DNA of 20,040 nt, taken from positions 1-20,040 of the forward strand of contig CAJUGR010000019.1 of NCBI GenBank assembly GCA_910586285.1. The letters run 5' to 3'. Position 1 is the first letter of the stretch. Each line of letters opens with the position of its first letter. Shown here piece after piece: positions 1 to 6,493 of this stretch. This DNA comes from an uncultured Erysipelotrichaceae bacterium (GTDB lineage: Bacteria > Bacillota_I > Bacilli_A > Erysipelotrichales > Erysipelotrichaceae). A program made the position numbers and the translations under genes. The notes beneath the pieces are model-generated. The model did not search any database and was not told the origin of the DNA. It saw only the letters and a program-made list of their open reading frames with translations.

Positions 1-2
1 TG

Positions 3-92
3 GATGATGATGGCTTTCTTGATTATGATTTTGAAAAAGAGGGTGTAATAGGCGCCATACATAATCCAGATATAGAGTATTGGATAGAGTAA
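3..92 (+). CDS. C-terminal end of an unidentified protein (partial)
   Basis: An open frame enters from the left edge and stops at TAA 90-92. The visible 29 residues are acidic and end in DIEYWIE. The frame has no internal stop and is followed at once by a hairpin, which fits a gene end. Nothing in the fragment identifies a family. The next recognisable sequence is a relaxase relic, so the gene may belong to a mobile element, but this is a guess from position. The fragment is too short to exclude chance. Confidence 0.35.
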   Translation, partial: DDDGFLDYDFEKEGVIGAIHNPDIEYWIE

Positions 93-122
93 CTTATTCC
101 CATTTACTGGGCATAAAAATCT

Positions 123-175
123 ATAACAGGGCGGCGAGGATAGTAAACACTTATCATCGCCGCCCTATCTGTTAT
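123..175. repeat. Strong GC-rich hairpin beside relaxase relic
   Basis: The arms GGGCGGCGA (129-137) and TCGCCGCCC (157-165) are perfectly complementary. An inner GATA/TATC pair (139-142 with 152-155) and an outer ATAACA/TGTTAT pair (123-128 with 170-175) extend the stem, with a 4-nt bulge at 166-169. No T-run follows, so it is not a standard intrinsic terminator. It may end the gene to its left or be a leftover of mobile-element transfer DNA. The structure is certain; the role is open. Confidence 0.6.
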
Positions 176-254
176 CGTTCCATATCCTGCGCCCTGCGGG
201 TTGCTGTTCCTGCTGCAAGATACTGTAAACGCTCTTTCTGATTTTCTCAGATTC

Positions 255-446
255 TTATTCCTCCGCTTTGGTCTGTTCGTTCCAATCAGTGGCAGGAATG
301 GATTTGCATTTGTATTGACGCTTTTTTGGGTCATAGATTTTATTCCCGTCCCTGTCAAGAATGTACTCTTTTTTCTGCTTCGCTCCCCATGCCCCGCGCT
401 TGTCAAAAGGGCGCATTGTCAGCATGATATGGGCGTGGGGGTTGCC
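255..446 (-). pseudogene. Internal fragment of a MobA/MobL family relaxase
   Basis: The minus strand encodes about 63 residues beginning GNPHAHIMLTMRPFDKRGAW and ending near DWNEQTKAEE. This is the conserved central part of MobA/MobL (MOBQ) relaxases, including the HxH metal-binding motif of the DNA-nicking site. Intact proteins are several hundred residues long. Here the N-terminal catalytic tyrosine region is missing and a stop follows TKAEE, where the family normally continues. The frame stays open upstream to 506, but that part does not resemble the family. It is therefore a relic of a mobilizable element left at this locus, and no function is expected. Confidence 0.75.
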
Positions 447-556
447 GCCGTTTTCCTTTGTGCCGACAGGCACAAAACGCCGTCTGCAAGACCGCACATA
501 CCACAATTCATTTTGGGGTAAGACATAATTTTTACTATATTGCGGGTCACAACTGA

Positions 557-847
557 TTATATTTTTCGATGTTTATCAAATAACTTTTTAAATTCCATAT
601 AGGCTTTATATTCTTCTTCATCCAAAGGATAGTCAGAAAGATCATGAATTCTTGAAATATCAATATCCAATTCCTTAGCGATTAAAATAGCCGTATCATA
701 AGGTAGACTTCTGTATTTTAGCAGATAATTACTCAGTGTAGCTTTACTGATGTTTAATCGCTTGGCAAGTTCTACTTTTGATATTCCTTTGCGCTTCATT
801 ATTATATTAATGACATCGATTAATTCATTGCTAAATTCATTCGTCAT
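557..847 (-). CDS. XRE-family helix-turn-helix regulator (96 aa)
   Basis: This small DNA-binding protein has a Cro/CI-type helix-turn-helix at about residues 10-60: the stretch ISKVELAKRLNISKATLSNY gives the two HTH helices, followed by LPYDTAILIAKELDI. The acidic tail LDEEEYKAYMEFKKLFDKH may be a dimer or sensor segment. The frame could open further upstream, but the ATG at 847 has AGAGGT at a suitable distance and is the better start. A promoter lies at 870-898. It is transcribed away from the 97-residue gene at 988, an arrangement typical of phage or mobile-element repressors and of toxin-antitoxin or abortive-infection pairs. The target is unknown. Base composition is AT-rich compared with the metabolic genes further right, so horizontal origin is plausible. 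Confidence 0.8.
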   Translation of the reverse strand: MTNEFSNELIDVINIIMKRKGISKVELAKRLNISKATLSNYLLKYRSLPYDTAILIAKELDIDISRIHDLSDYPLDEEEYKAYMEFKKLFDKHRKI

Positions 848-869
848 GGTCTTACCTCTTATAGTTATA

Positions 870-898
870 ATCATACAGTTTGCTCTTTTTAAAATCAA
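870..898 (-). promoter_or_regulatory. Promoter of the XRE regulator
   Basis: On the minus strand TTGATT (898-893) and TATGAT (875-870) are separated by 17 nt, close to the sigma-A consensus. The start codon lies 23 bases downstream of the -10, giving a short leader containing AGAGGT. Confidence 0.55.
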
Positions 899-937
899 AA
901 ATACGCATATAATTGAAAGTGTTTTACGATATAATGA

Positions 938-974
938 TTTCGTTTGTATTCTTTTTGTGGTAAACTTAACGAAA
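938..974. promoter_or_regulatory. Inverted repeat, candidate operator of the divergent pair
   Basis: TTTCGTT (938-944) and AACGAAA (968-974) form a 7-bp inverted repeat with a 23-nt centre, just ahead of the ribosome binding site of the gene at 988. The spacing of about three helical turns would suit two repressor dimers or a looped contact by the adjacent XRE protein. This is a positional inference; AT-rich DNA yields such repeats by chance. Confidence 0.3.
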
Positions 975-987
975 AGGAGGAGGTACT

Positions 988-1281
988 ATGAGTAGATATG
1001 GTACATTAGATGATTTTGGGAATAGAATTAGAAACGAGGGGGAAATAGCAGTAATAAAAAAAGATTTAGATCAATATCTTCGAACAGAAAATGATGATTT
1101 TATTTTGCGATATCTTAGTTACTATGGATCTTTGAGAGAAACTTTAAAACAGAGAAAATACTCTACAAGATCATTTGCAGTTATACTTTGGGATATTATG
1201 CATCCATTAAAAGGTAATGATTTGAAACGATGGCAAAAAAATATAAGAAGAGGAATAAAAGATACCGGAATAATACCTTAA
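988..1281 (+). CDS. Hypothetical protein (97 aa) divergent from XRE regulator
   Basis: I do not recognise this protein. It is a soluble, highly charged 97-residue chain without signal peptide or membrane segment. The middle (RTENDDFILRYLSYYGSLRE) looks helical, and the C-terminus is basic (KRWQKNIRRGIKD). A strong ribosome binding site, AAGGAGGAGG, sits a few bases before the ATG, which supports it as a real gene. It is transcribed away from the XRE regulator, and the inverted repeat at 938-974 lies just upstream, so repression by that regulator is plausible. Its size and the pairing with an XRE protein recall toxin-antitoxin or phage accessory modules, but no motif supports a toxin assignment. 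A TATAAT at 930-935 is a possible -10, without a good -35. Confidence 0.65.
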   Translation: MSRYGTLDDFGNRIRNEGEIAVIKKDLDQYLRTENDDFILRYLSYYGSLRETLKQRKYSTRSFAVILWDIMHPLKGNDLKRWQKNIRRGIKDTGIIP

Positions 1282-1580
1282 AAAAGTAGGTAGACAGCCA
1301 ATGTTATTAAGACAAGCGATGTGGTCATTATGATGTGCAGAAAACGAAAGCGATTTTAGATAATACAAAGTATGATTTTGAGATCACTATGAGTAAATAG
1401 AAGTTCAGGAAAACGTACACTCCTTTTCCCAATCGCCGATCACAACGTATAAAAGGCGATGAAAGGGTTATACTGTAAACGTAAAATGAATATGCGAAAC
1501 ACTGTTAAGGCAACTGTGTCTTTCTCTGATTTTGGTTGAAAGCTTTTTACACCATGTGAGGGAAAAGGTCAATACCATAA
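1282..1580. other. Gene-poor stretch with a possible gene remnant
   Basis: No complete gene is visible here. One plus-strand frame is open from 1311 to the TAG at 1398-1400 and reads like protein (HYDVQKTKAILDNTKYDFEI), but it has a stop directly upstream, no start codon and no ribosome binding site. It may be the tail of a decayed gene. The rest, 1401-1580, contains only very short frames and no clear terminator. Confidence 0.3.
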
Positions 1581-1609
1581 TTTACCGTTAAGCAAATTCA
1601 TGCTATACT
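1581..1609 (+). promoter_or_regulatory. Promoter of the CAP-domain gene
   Basis: TTTACC (1581-1586) and TATACT (1604-1609) are separated by 17 nt. The -10 is preceded by TGC, an extended -10 element that compensates for the weak -35. The leader before the start codon is under 25 bases and contains the CAGGAG ribosome binding site. Confidence 0.55.
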
Positions 1610-1635
1610 TATAGTTAATACAGGAGTTGGTGGAT

Positions 1636-2673
1636 ATGAAGGGAAAGCGGTGTGCATGGTCGTTATTAGTTCTTTTTATTATTCATGCCGATACCTATCT
1701 GCCGGCTTTTTTTGATGCACGTTATTCTTTGGCTCAAGATGAAATCCATTTAGAATACGGAAGTGCCACTACCTTTGATCCGTATCATTACCTTTTGGAG
1801 AATCGTCATGTGTTGGCTAAAGAGAAACAACTGCGTTTTCCGGTACGTGGCAGTGTTGATATGCAACAGCTGGGGAATTACGACATCACTTATGCACAGA
1901 ATATGAAACTGCGAGTCGTGGTGGAAGATACCACACCGCCAAGTATAACGCTGTCGTCTTTATCATTAAACCAAAATCAATCCTTTCAATGGGATGAAAA
2001 GACGATATCATCGGTGGTGAAGGAACTCAGTGATAATGAAACAGATCAAAAGACGCTGAGGGAACGATTTCACTGTGACGATGTGAATACCGCCCAAAGC
2101 GGTAACCAAAAAGTTCAATGTCAAACAGAGGATAACAGCGGCAATAAAGCGACAGCGATGTTATCGGTAGATGTCAATGCCAAAGCCAACAGTGTAAATA
2201 AAACCACTGAGAAAACATTAACCAGATCAACGCGTACAACCACATCGACATCCACAACCATTACAATTCCTACGGCTTCTTACAGCGCCGCGGAAATAAA
2301 ACAAATTCGTGAGGTGGCGGTACTGATCAATCAAATTCGGCAGGAAAACGGATTATCGCCCTTGACTTTGGAAATCGGCAATTATCATCAGGTTGGTTAT
2401 CTGAGAATGCAGGAAGTAGCTGCCAAATATTCGCATACACGTCCCAATGGAAAACCGTGTTATACGATTTTTTCGGATTACGGACTCTCTTTTAAATCCA
2501 GCGGGGAAAACATTGCCCGTGGTCAACAAAGTGCCCAACAGGTAGTGAGTGATTGGATGAATTCACCTTCTCATCGCGCCAATATCCTGCGTCCGGAATT
2601 TACCTATATCGTCATCGGGGTTACGGGCAGCGGCTCTGCTAAATATTGGGTTCAGGAATTCTTTTCTTTTTAA
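1636..2673 (+). CDS. Secreted CAP-domain (SCP/PR1-like) protein with Ig-like N-terminal region
   Basis: This is a 345-residue exported protein. A short basic N-terminus and hydrophobic core (WSLLVLFIIHA) form a signal peptide or anchor. Residues about 35-180 look like one or two Ig-like domains of the DUF5011 type, with TTPPSITL and EDNSGNKAT as signature strands. A threonine-rich linker (about 187-212) precedes the CAP domain (about 220-345). The CAP cavity residues are present: His267 in YSHTRPNG, Glu291 in SGENIA and His313 in SPSHRANI, plus the terminal strand YWVQEFF. Bacterial CAP proteins are usually secreted and associated with the cell surface; the substrate is generally unknown. The frame opens at TTG 1627, but CAGGAG sits 9 nt before ATG 1636, which is the better start. 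It is a single-gene unit with its own promoter and a terminator shared with the convergent dehydrogenase gene. Confidence 0.88.
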   Translation: MKGKRCAWSLLVLFIIHADTYLPAFFDARYSLAQDEIHLEYGSATTFDPYHYLLENRHVLAKEKQLRFPVRGSVDMQQLGNYDITYAQNMKLRVVVEDTTPPSITLSSLSLNQNQSFQWDEKTISSVVKELSDNETDQKTLRERFHCDDVNTAQSGNQKVQCQTEDNSGNKATAMLSVDVNAKANSVNKTTEKTLTRSTRTTTSTSTTITIPTASYSAAEIKQIREVAVLINQIRQENGLSPLTLEIGNYHQVGYLRMQEVAAKYSHTRPNGKPCYTIFSDYGLSFKSSGENIARGQQSAQQVVSDWMNSPSHRANILRPEFTYIVIGVTGSGSAKYWVQEFFSF

Positions 2674-2678
2674 ACATG

Positions 2679-2704
2679 AAAAAAAGCGGTGATCCGCTTT
2701 TTTT
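2679..2704. terminator. Bidirectional intrinsic terminator
   Basis: An 11-bp perfect stem, AAAAAAAGCGG (2679-2689) with CCGCTTTTTTT (2694-2704), closes a 4-nt loop. The A-run and T-run make it work in both directions, ending the CAP gene (+) and the dehydrogenase gene (-). Confidence 0.9.
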
Positions 2705-2714
2705 GTTGATTGTA

Positions 2715-3470
2715 TTAATGGATGGAAAAGCCGCCGTCCACGGGAATAATACAGCCCGTTATATAGTTGCTGGCAGAAGAAGCCAGAAGTAAAAGAATGC
2801 CATCCACATCTTTATAACAACCCCAACGCCCGGCCGGGATGTTGGCTAGTATCGCATGATCATAGTTGCCGCTTTCATTGACCTGAAGGGATGTACCCGT
2901 TGTCATATAACCGAAAGAAATGGCGTTAACTTGAATATCAGAAGCGGCGAATTCATTGGCCAATGCTTTGGTAATCGCCTCCAGTGCGCCTTTGCTGGCG
3001 GTAAAAGGCAGAAAATCATTACTGGATCGCTGCGAAAGAATACTGGAAGCGTTGATGATTTTTCCACCGTGTCCCTGTTTCATCATGACTTTGATCACAG
3101 CCTGGGACAGAAAGAAACAAGCCTTGGTATTGATATCCATTACGGCATCGAAACAATCCTCATTGACTTCCAGAGTATGTGACTTTCTGACAATCCCGGC
3201 AAAGTTCAGGAGAATATCAATTTGTCCGTAAGCGGCTAAGCATTCCTTTACCACCTGATCGGATGCGCCCGGTGTGGTAAGTGAGAGAGTAATTGAATGA
3301 TATCGGCGTCCGCACGCTTCCACCTCTTCACGTAAATGTGTATCATCACCGATACTGACACCGAAAATATCCGCACCTGCTCTGGCTAAGGTCAATACAC
3401 AAGCATAGCCAAGTCCTTGGGAACATCCGCTGACTAAGGCTATTTTTCCTGATAAATCAAAATATTCCAT
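2715..3470 (-). CDS. KduD-like short-chain dehydrogenase with Tyr-to-Phe change in YxxxK
   Basis: This 251-residue protein has the classical SDR length and fold. It carries the cofactor loop SGCSQGLG (14-21), an NFAG motif (89-92, usually NNAG), the active-site serine segment NASSILS (140-146) and the C-terminal signature IPAGRWG and VDGGF. The overall pattern (FDLSGKIALVSGCSQGLG, IPAGRWG) is closest to KduD, 2-dehydro-3-deoxy-D-gluconate 5-dehydrogenase of uronate breakdown. However, the catalytic YxxxK reads FTASK: residue 156 is Phe (codon at 3003-3005) while Lys160 remains, and the usual PG after the sixth strand is FG (SFGYM). The enzyme may be inactive, have a different chemistry, or be decaying. 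GGAGG lies 7 nt before the ATG. No pectin or uronate genes are adjacent, so the substrate is unassigned. Confidence 0.85.
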   Translation of the reverse strand: MEYFDLSGKIALVSGCSQGLGYACVLTLARAGADIFGVSIGDDTHLREEVEACGRRYHSITLSLTTPGASDQVVKECLAAYGQIDILLNFAGIVRKSHTLEVNEDCFDAVMDINTKACFFLSQAVIKVMMKQGHGGKIINASSILSQRSSNDFLPFTASKGALEAITKALANEFAASDIQVNAISFGYMTTGTSLQVNESGNYDHAILANIPAGRWGCYKDVDGILLLLASSASNYITGCIIPVDGGFSIH

Positions 3471-3573
3471 TGTGTTACCTCCATTGTTTTTTATTCAACG
3501 TTAGTATGCACAACCCAAACTGTTTCAAACATGATATTGAAAGAAAACCCGTCGCGATAAAAAACAAATTCAT

Positions 3574-3600
3574 AAAAAAAGATTCCCTAAAACGGGAATC
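3574..3600 (-). terminator. Intrinsic terminator overlapping the end of the membrane protein gene
   Basis: On the minus strand GATTCCC (3600-3594), a 6-nt loop, GGGAATC (3587-3581) and seven T form an intrinsic terminator. The stop codon TAG (3589-3587) lies at the loop-stem junction, so the last codons of the gene encode the 5' arm. Confidence 0.85.
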
Positions 3601-4012
3601 GAGTCTGATTATAAGTCTTGAAGATATCATATGCGATCGGCAGTAAAATGATGAAAGTGAGAAAATATTGTGCAACGAATATCACCAGTGCAATGCCGTC
3701 ACGATTGATAGATCCGTAATAGAGATACGGATGTAAGTATTCATACAGTGTAGGAAACAGCGAATAGATCAGTTCAAAGAAATAATAGCCGCATGGCAAA
3801 CCGATCACAATGCCTACCCAGATCCATTTGTTGATAAAATAATTATTGGAAAACATGACAAACACACAAAGCAGTACACTGGCAATCGCAAATATGGAAT
3901 ACAGTACATACTGATTTGGGAAAGTAAAATAGATTGTTAAGCCGACTGTATAACAAAATAGCATACATAAGCTTGTCATCATCCCACGGATAATTTGCTT
4001 CTTATTTATCAT
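3587..4012 (-). CDS. Small integral membrane protein of unknown function (141 aa)
   Basis: I do not recognise a family. The 141 residues contain four likely transmembrane segments: about MTSLCMLFCYTVGLTIYFTF, YSIFAIASVLLCVFVMF, WIWVGIVIGLPCGYYFF, and ALVIFVAQYFLTFIILLPIA. The loop between the third and fourth segments is rich in Tyr. An ATG at 4024 is in frame, but AGAAGG directly abuts it; the ATG at 4012 leaves about 12 nt and is more likely. The gene ends inside its own terminator. The leader can form a small hairpin (CTTCT 4026-4030 with AGAAG 4038-4042) that would cover the ribosome binding site, so weak or conditional translation is possible. The genes on both sides seem to be separate transcription units. 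Confidence 0.65.
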   Translation of the reverse strand: MINKKQIIRGMMTSLCMLFCYTVGLTIYFTFPNQYVLYSIFAIASVLLCVFVMFSNNYFINKWIWVGIVIGLPCGYYFFELIYSLFPTLYEYLHPYLYYGSINRDGIALVIFVAQYFLTFIILLPIAYDIFKTYNQTRFPF

Positions 4013-4024
4013 ACTATCACCCAT

Positions 4025-4380
4025 CCTTCTATAAATAAGAAGCTTTTTTTACCCAAAAAGTTCTAAATATTGACCGTCCAAATATTGCTAATTATAAAAA
4101 TAATTCTGTTTCATGCGAATATTTAAACATTTTCATTTTTTTATAAGTATGTTTCATCTTAAAACAATAATAAAAGTATATGTTCACCAAAATTGATGAT
4201 AGAATTTTTTTTTGTTTGGTTATAAGAAAAAAGATCTGCCTTTGTATGTTTGCGACATGAATATCTTTGTTTCGACATTCGCTCTTAATGAAAAACGAAT
4301 CGCATTTGGATTCGTCTTTACTTATGAAATTTTCTTTGATAAATGCCATGATGCAGATCATTATTTACGTTATCGTGGCG
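4025..4380. other. AT-rich intergenic stretch without a convincing gene
   Basis: Frames of 62 and 89 codons occur on the two strands, but neither has a ribosome binding site, recognisable motif or balanced composition, and they overlap each other. The only supported element is the hairpin at 4291-4315, described separately. Confidence 0.5.
4291..4315 (-). terminator. Probable terminator of the tetR-activase operon
   Basis: On the minus strand CGAATC (4314-4309), a 7-nt loop, GATTCG (4301-4296) and a run of five T form an intrinsic terminator, about 65 bases beyond the stop of the CmpB-like gene. The 6-bp stem is moderate. Confidence 0.55.
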
Positions 4381-5187
4381 TTATGACTTTCGATCGGTGA
4401 TTAATCCTTCAATAAAGGCTTCCAGCGCAGCTCTTGAAGAAGACAAGTGTTGGTTGGGAAAGGCACTTTGTAAACGGTGTTGGACTCGGTGATATTTGTC
4501 GGAAATTGTTAGTTTCGCTCGGAGATGGTGCATTGTCTCCTTTAATCGTTCATTTGCATCGGTGCTATCCAAAACGGCTTGGACGCGTTCCTTTAACGTA
4601 CTGATTGGCATAATCGGGAGGGATTCAAAGCACTCTTTCAGTTCGCTCATGGATGCCTCGAGTTCCAAGAAGGTCTGATTGCGATGTAACAGTGCTGAAA
4701 CGGTTTGATACAGATCATAAATAAAGATCCAGATAAACAGGATACAGATCAACATCGCTGTTGGCAAAGGAAGCGAAGCTATCAGCTGGTCGACGCGGGG
4801 CTGTAAGAAATAAATTACAAATAACGACATCAGTCCGAATAAAATGGAATTGCGCAGACATACACGGCCGTTAATATGGAAGCGACGCTTTGAATAGTCC
4901 CACCATTTGGTATGAAATAAGACTTCCATGATCCAGCTCGTAAGGTATTCCAATACACTCGTTAATAACAATCCACACAGAAAAACTGCTGCCGGATAAT
5001 CGTTTAGCGATGCTAATAGCCCTGTGGTCAACAGCGCCCCGCAGCCATAAATCGGGCAGTATGGACCGCGCAAGAAGCCGCGATTAACAAAGTGCTTTGC
5101 CGGTATAGAACAATAAATACATTCGCATAGCCAGCCGCCAATACTATAAATGAGGAAGGATAAACTTATATGAATAAACAGTGACAT
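4381..5187 (-). CDS. CmpB-type putative ABC transporter permease, last gene of the activase operon
   Basis: This 268-residue membrane protein belongs to the ABC_trans_CmpB family (putative type IV ABC-transporter). Family marks are visible: RGFLRGPYCPIYGCGA (36-51), WWDYSKRRFHINGR (95-108) and an LRNS turn (111-114). The N-terminal 165 residues hold about five membrane helices; the remaining 100 are soluble, charged and helical. The family name implies transport, but no ATPase or binding protein gene is nearby and the biochemical role is not established. It starts 3 nt after the stop of the dehydratase-like gene, with GAAGG inside the end of that gene, so translation is probably coupled. Cotranscription suggests it acts with the membrane-lipid chemistry proposed for its neighbours. 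Confidence 0.8.
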   Translation of the reverse strand: MSLFIHISLSFLIYSIGGWLCECIYCSIPAKHFVNRGFLRGPYCPIYGCGALLTTGLLASLNDYPAAVFLCGLLLTSVLEYLTSWIMEVLFHTKWWDYSKRRFHINGRVCLRNSILFGLMSLFVIYFLQPRVDQLIASLPLPTAMLICILFIWIFIYDLYQTVSALLHRNQTFLELEASMSELKECFESLPIMPISTLKERVQAVLDSTDANERLKETMHHLRAKLTISDKYHRVQHRLQSAFPNQHLSSSRAALEAFIEGLITDRKS

Positions 5188-5190
5188 GAA

Positions 5191-6489
5191 TTACCTTCTT
5201 TCATAAACCGGTTCTTTGTGAATTACATCCTTGGGAGAGGATACTGTAAATGCATTGTTCAAACGGGCATTGGCTAACATCAACTTTAAGCGGTTTTCTT
5301 GATTGACGGAGGTTGCGCCGGGGTCAAAATCCAACGCTACGATATTGGCGTGGGGATAAGCATCTTTGATTTTACGCATCATTCCTTTGGCAACAATATG
5401 ATTGGGTAAACATCCGAAAGGCTGGCAACAAACGATATTGGGGGTACCGCTGTGAATCAATTCCACCATTTCTCCGGTCAATAACCAACCCTCACCCATT
5501 TTGACCCCGCGATTAATGATTTCATCCGCTCCGTTGATGACTTCCTGAAAGGATGCCGGGGCACGAAGGCTTCCTTCCTCATCAATGACGTTAATGAATA
5601 TCTGTTGGATTCTTGTAATTAATTTTTGAGCCCATGCCGCAATGCGCTGCGATTTACGATTCAGACCGTAATAAGCATAGTCGGTTTTCACATTTTCCAG
5701 ACAATATAATCCAAAATTCAATACCCCGGAAACAACCGGCTCACAATCCTCGCGAATCAGGAAAGCTTCCAGATCATTATTACCCAGCGGCGCATATTTC
5801 ATGTAAATTTCTCCGACAATACCGACCCGCGGCTTTTTTTGATGGTGGCGGGGAATTGCGGCATAATCCGCTACCATCTTGGTCAGATTGTGCTTTAAGC
5901 GCAAAAAGCTTGGTGAGGAAGATTGATCACATAGCTGTTCAATCCAATGTTTTGTCATGTGATCACAGCTTCCCGCAACGCATTCATATGGCTTGATTTG
6001 ATTGGCCAGCCACATGATGGTATCCCCATACAGAAAACCCGCGGCAATCTGTAAGAGTAATTTACCCGTCAATTGAAAGCCGCTGTTCTTCTCCAGATTG
6101 GCAAAATTGACGGAGATGACCGGTACGTGGGGAAAGCCTGCCTGAATTAGGGCTTTGCGCAACAGATGAATATAATTGCTGGCACGACAGCCGCCGCCGG
6201 TCTGCGTAATGGCCAAGGCAACATGATCCATATCATAGCGTCCGCTTTTTAATGCGTCAATCATCTGTCCGATGACCAATAAAGCGGGATAACAAGTATC
6301 ATTGTGAACATTCTGTAAACCCTCATCAACAATATGTTGACCACTGGTTTTTAATACCTCTATATGATAACCGGCTTTCGTTAAAATATGCTGCAAAAAC
6401 TGAAAATGAAGCGGCAACATCTGTGGTACAAGAATGGTATGGGTATGCTTCATGGCTTTGGTAAATTCAACGTGTTTCACCTCTGACAT
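5191..6489 (-). CDS. HgdB-like dehydratase-activase-related protein, C-terminal half of a split PlsA-type protein
   Basis: This 432-residue protein corresponds to the last domain (COG3581-like, related to 2-hydroxyacyl-CoA dehydratase subunits) of the long activase fusion proteins of anaerobic Bacillota. Conserved cysteines that could hold an iron-sulfur cluster are visible: Cys66 in NDTCYPA, Cys101 in TGGGCRASNY, and Cys354, Cys355 and Cys360 in VCCQPFGCLPNHI. In Clostridium perfringens PlsA, the anaerobic plasmalogen synthase, this region is fused to the activase and DUF2229 domains. Here it begins 4 nt after the upstream stop, in a different frame, with a near-perfect GGAGGAGAGGTGA ribosome binding site, so it is a genuine separate gene, not a sequencing break. 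The proposed role is as the reductive partner acting on membrane lipid. That is inferred from family and context. Confidence 0.82.
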   Translation of the reverse strand: MSEVKHVEFTKAMKHTHTILVPQMLPLHFQFLQHILTKAGYHIEVLKTSGQHIVDEGLQNVHNDTCYPALLVIGQMIDALKSGRYDMDHVALAITQTGGGCRASNYIHLLRKALIQAGFPHVPVISVNFANLEKNSGFQLTGKLLLQIAAGFLYGDTIMWLANQIKPYECVAGSCDHMTKHWIEQLCDQSSSPSFLRLKHNLTKMVADYAAIPRHHQKKPRVGIVGEIYMKYAPLGNNDLEAFLIREDCEPVVSGVLNFGLYCLENVKTDYAYYGLNRKSQRIAAWAQKLITRIQQIFINVIDEEGSLRAPASFQEVINGADEIINRGVKMGEGWLLTGEMVELIHSGTPNIVCCQPFGCLPNHIVAKGMMRKIKDAYPHANIVALDFDPGATSVNQENRLKLMLANARLNNAFTVSSPKDVIHKEPVYERR

Positions 6490-6493
6490 AACA

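Noticed and set aside
123..175. Hairpin as an intrinsic terminator
   Set aside because: The stem is strong but no T-run follows on either strand.
201..521. 106-codon plus-strand frame across the relaxase relic
   Set aside because: It is the complement of the recognisable MobA/MobL fragment, has no ribosome binding site, and its hydrophobic start is an antisense artefact.
4092..4361. 89-codon minus-strand frame in the AT-rich gap
   Set aside because: Composition is Lys/Phe/Ile-rich as expected from AT-rich DNA, no ribosome binding site, and it overlaps a terminator hairpin.
4212..4400. 62-codon plus-strand frame running into the CmpB-like gene end
   Set aside because: No ribosome binding site or motif, overlaps the end of a well-supported gene on the other strand and the terminator.
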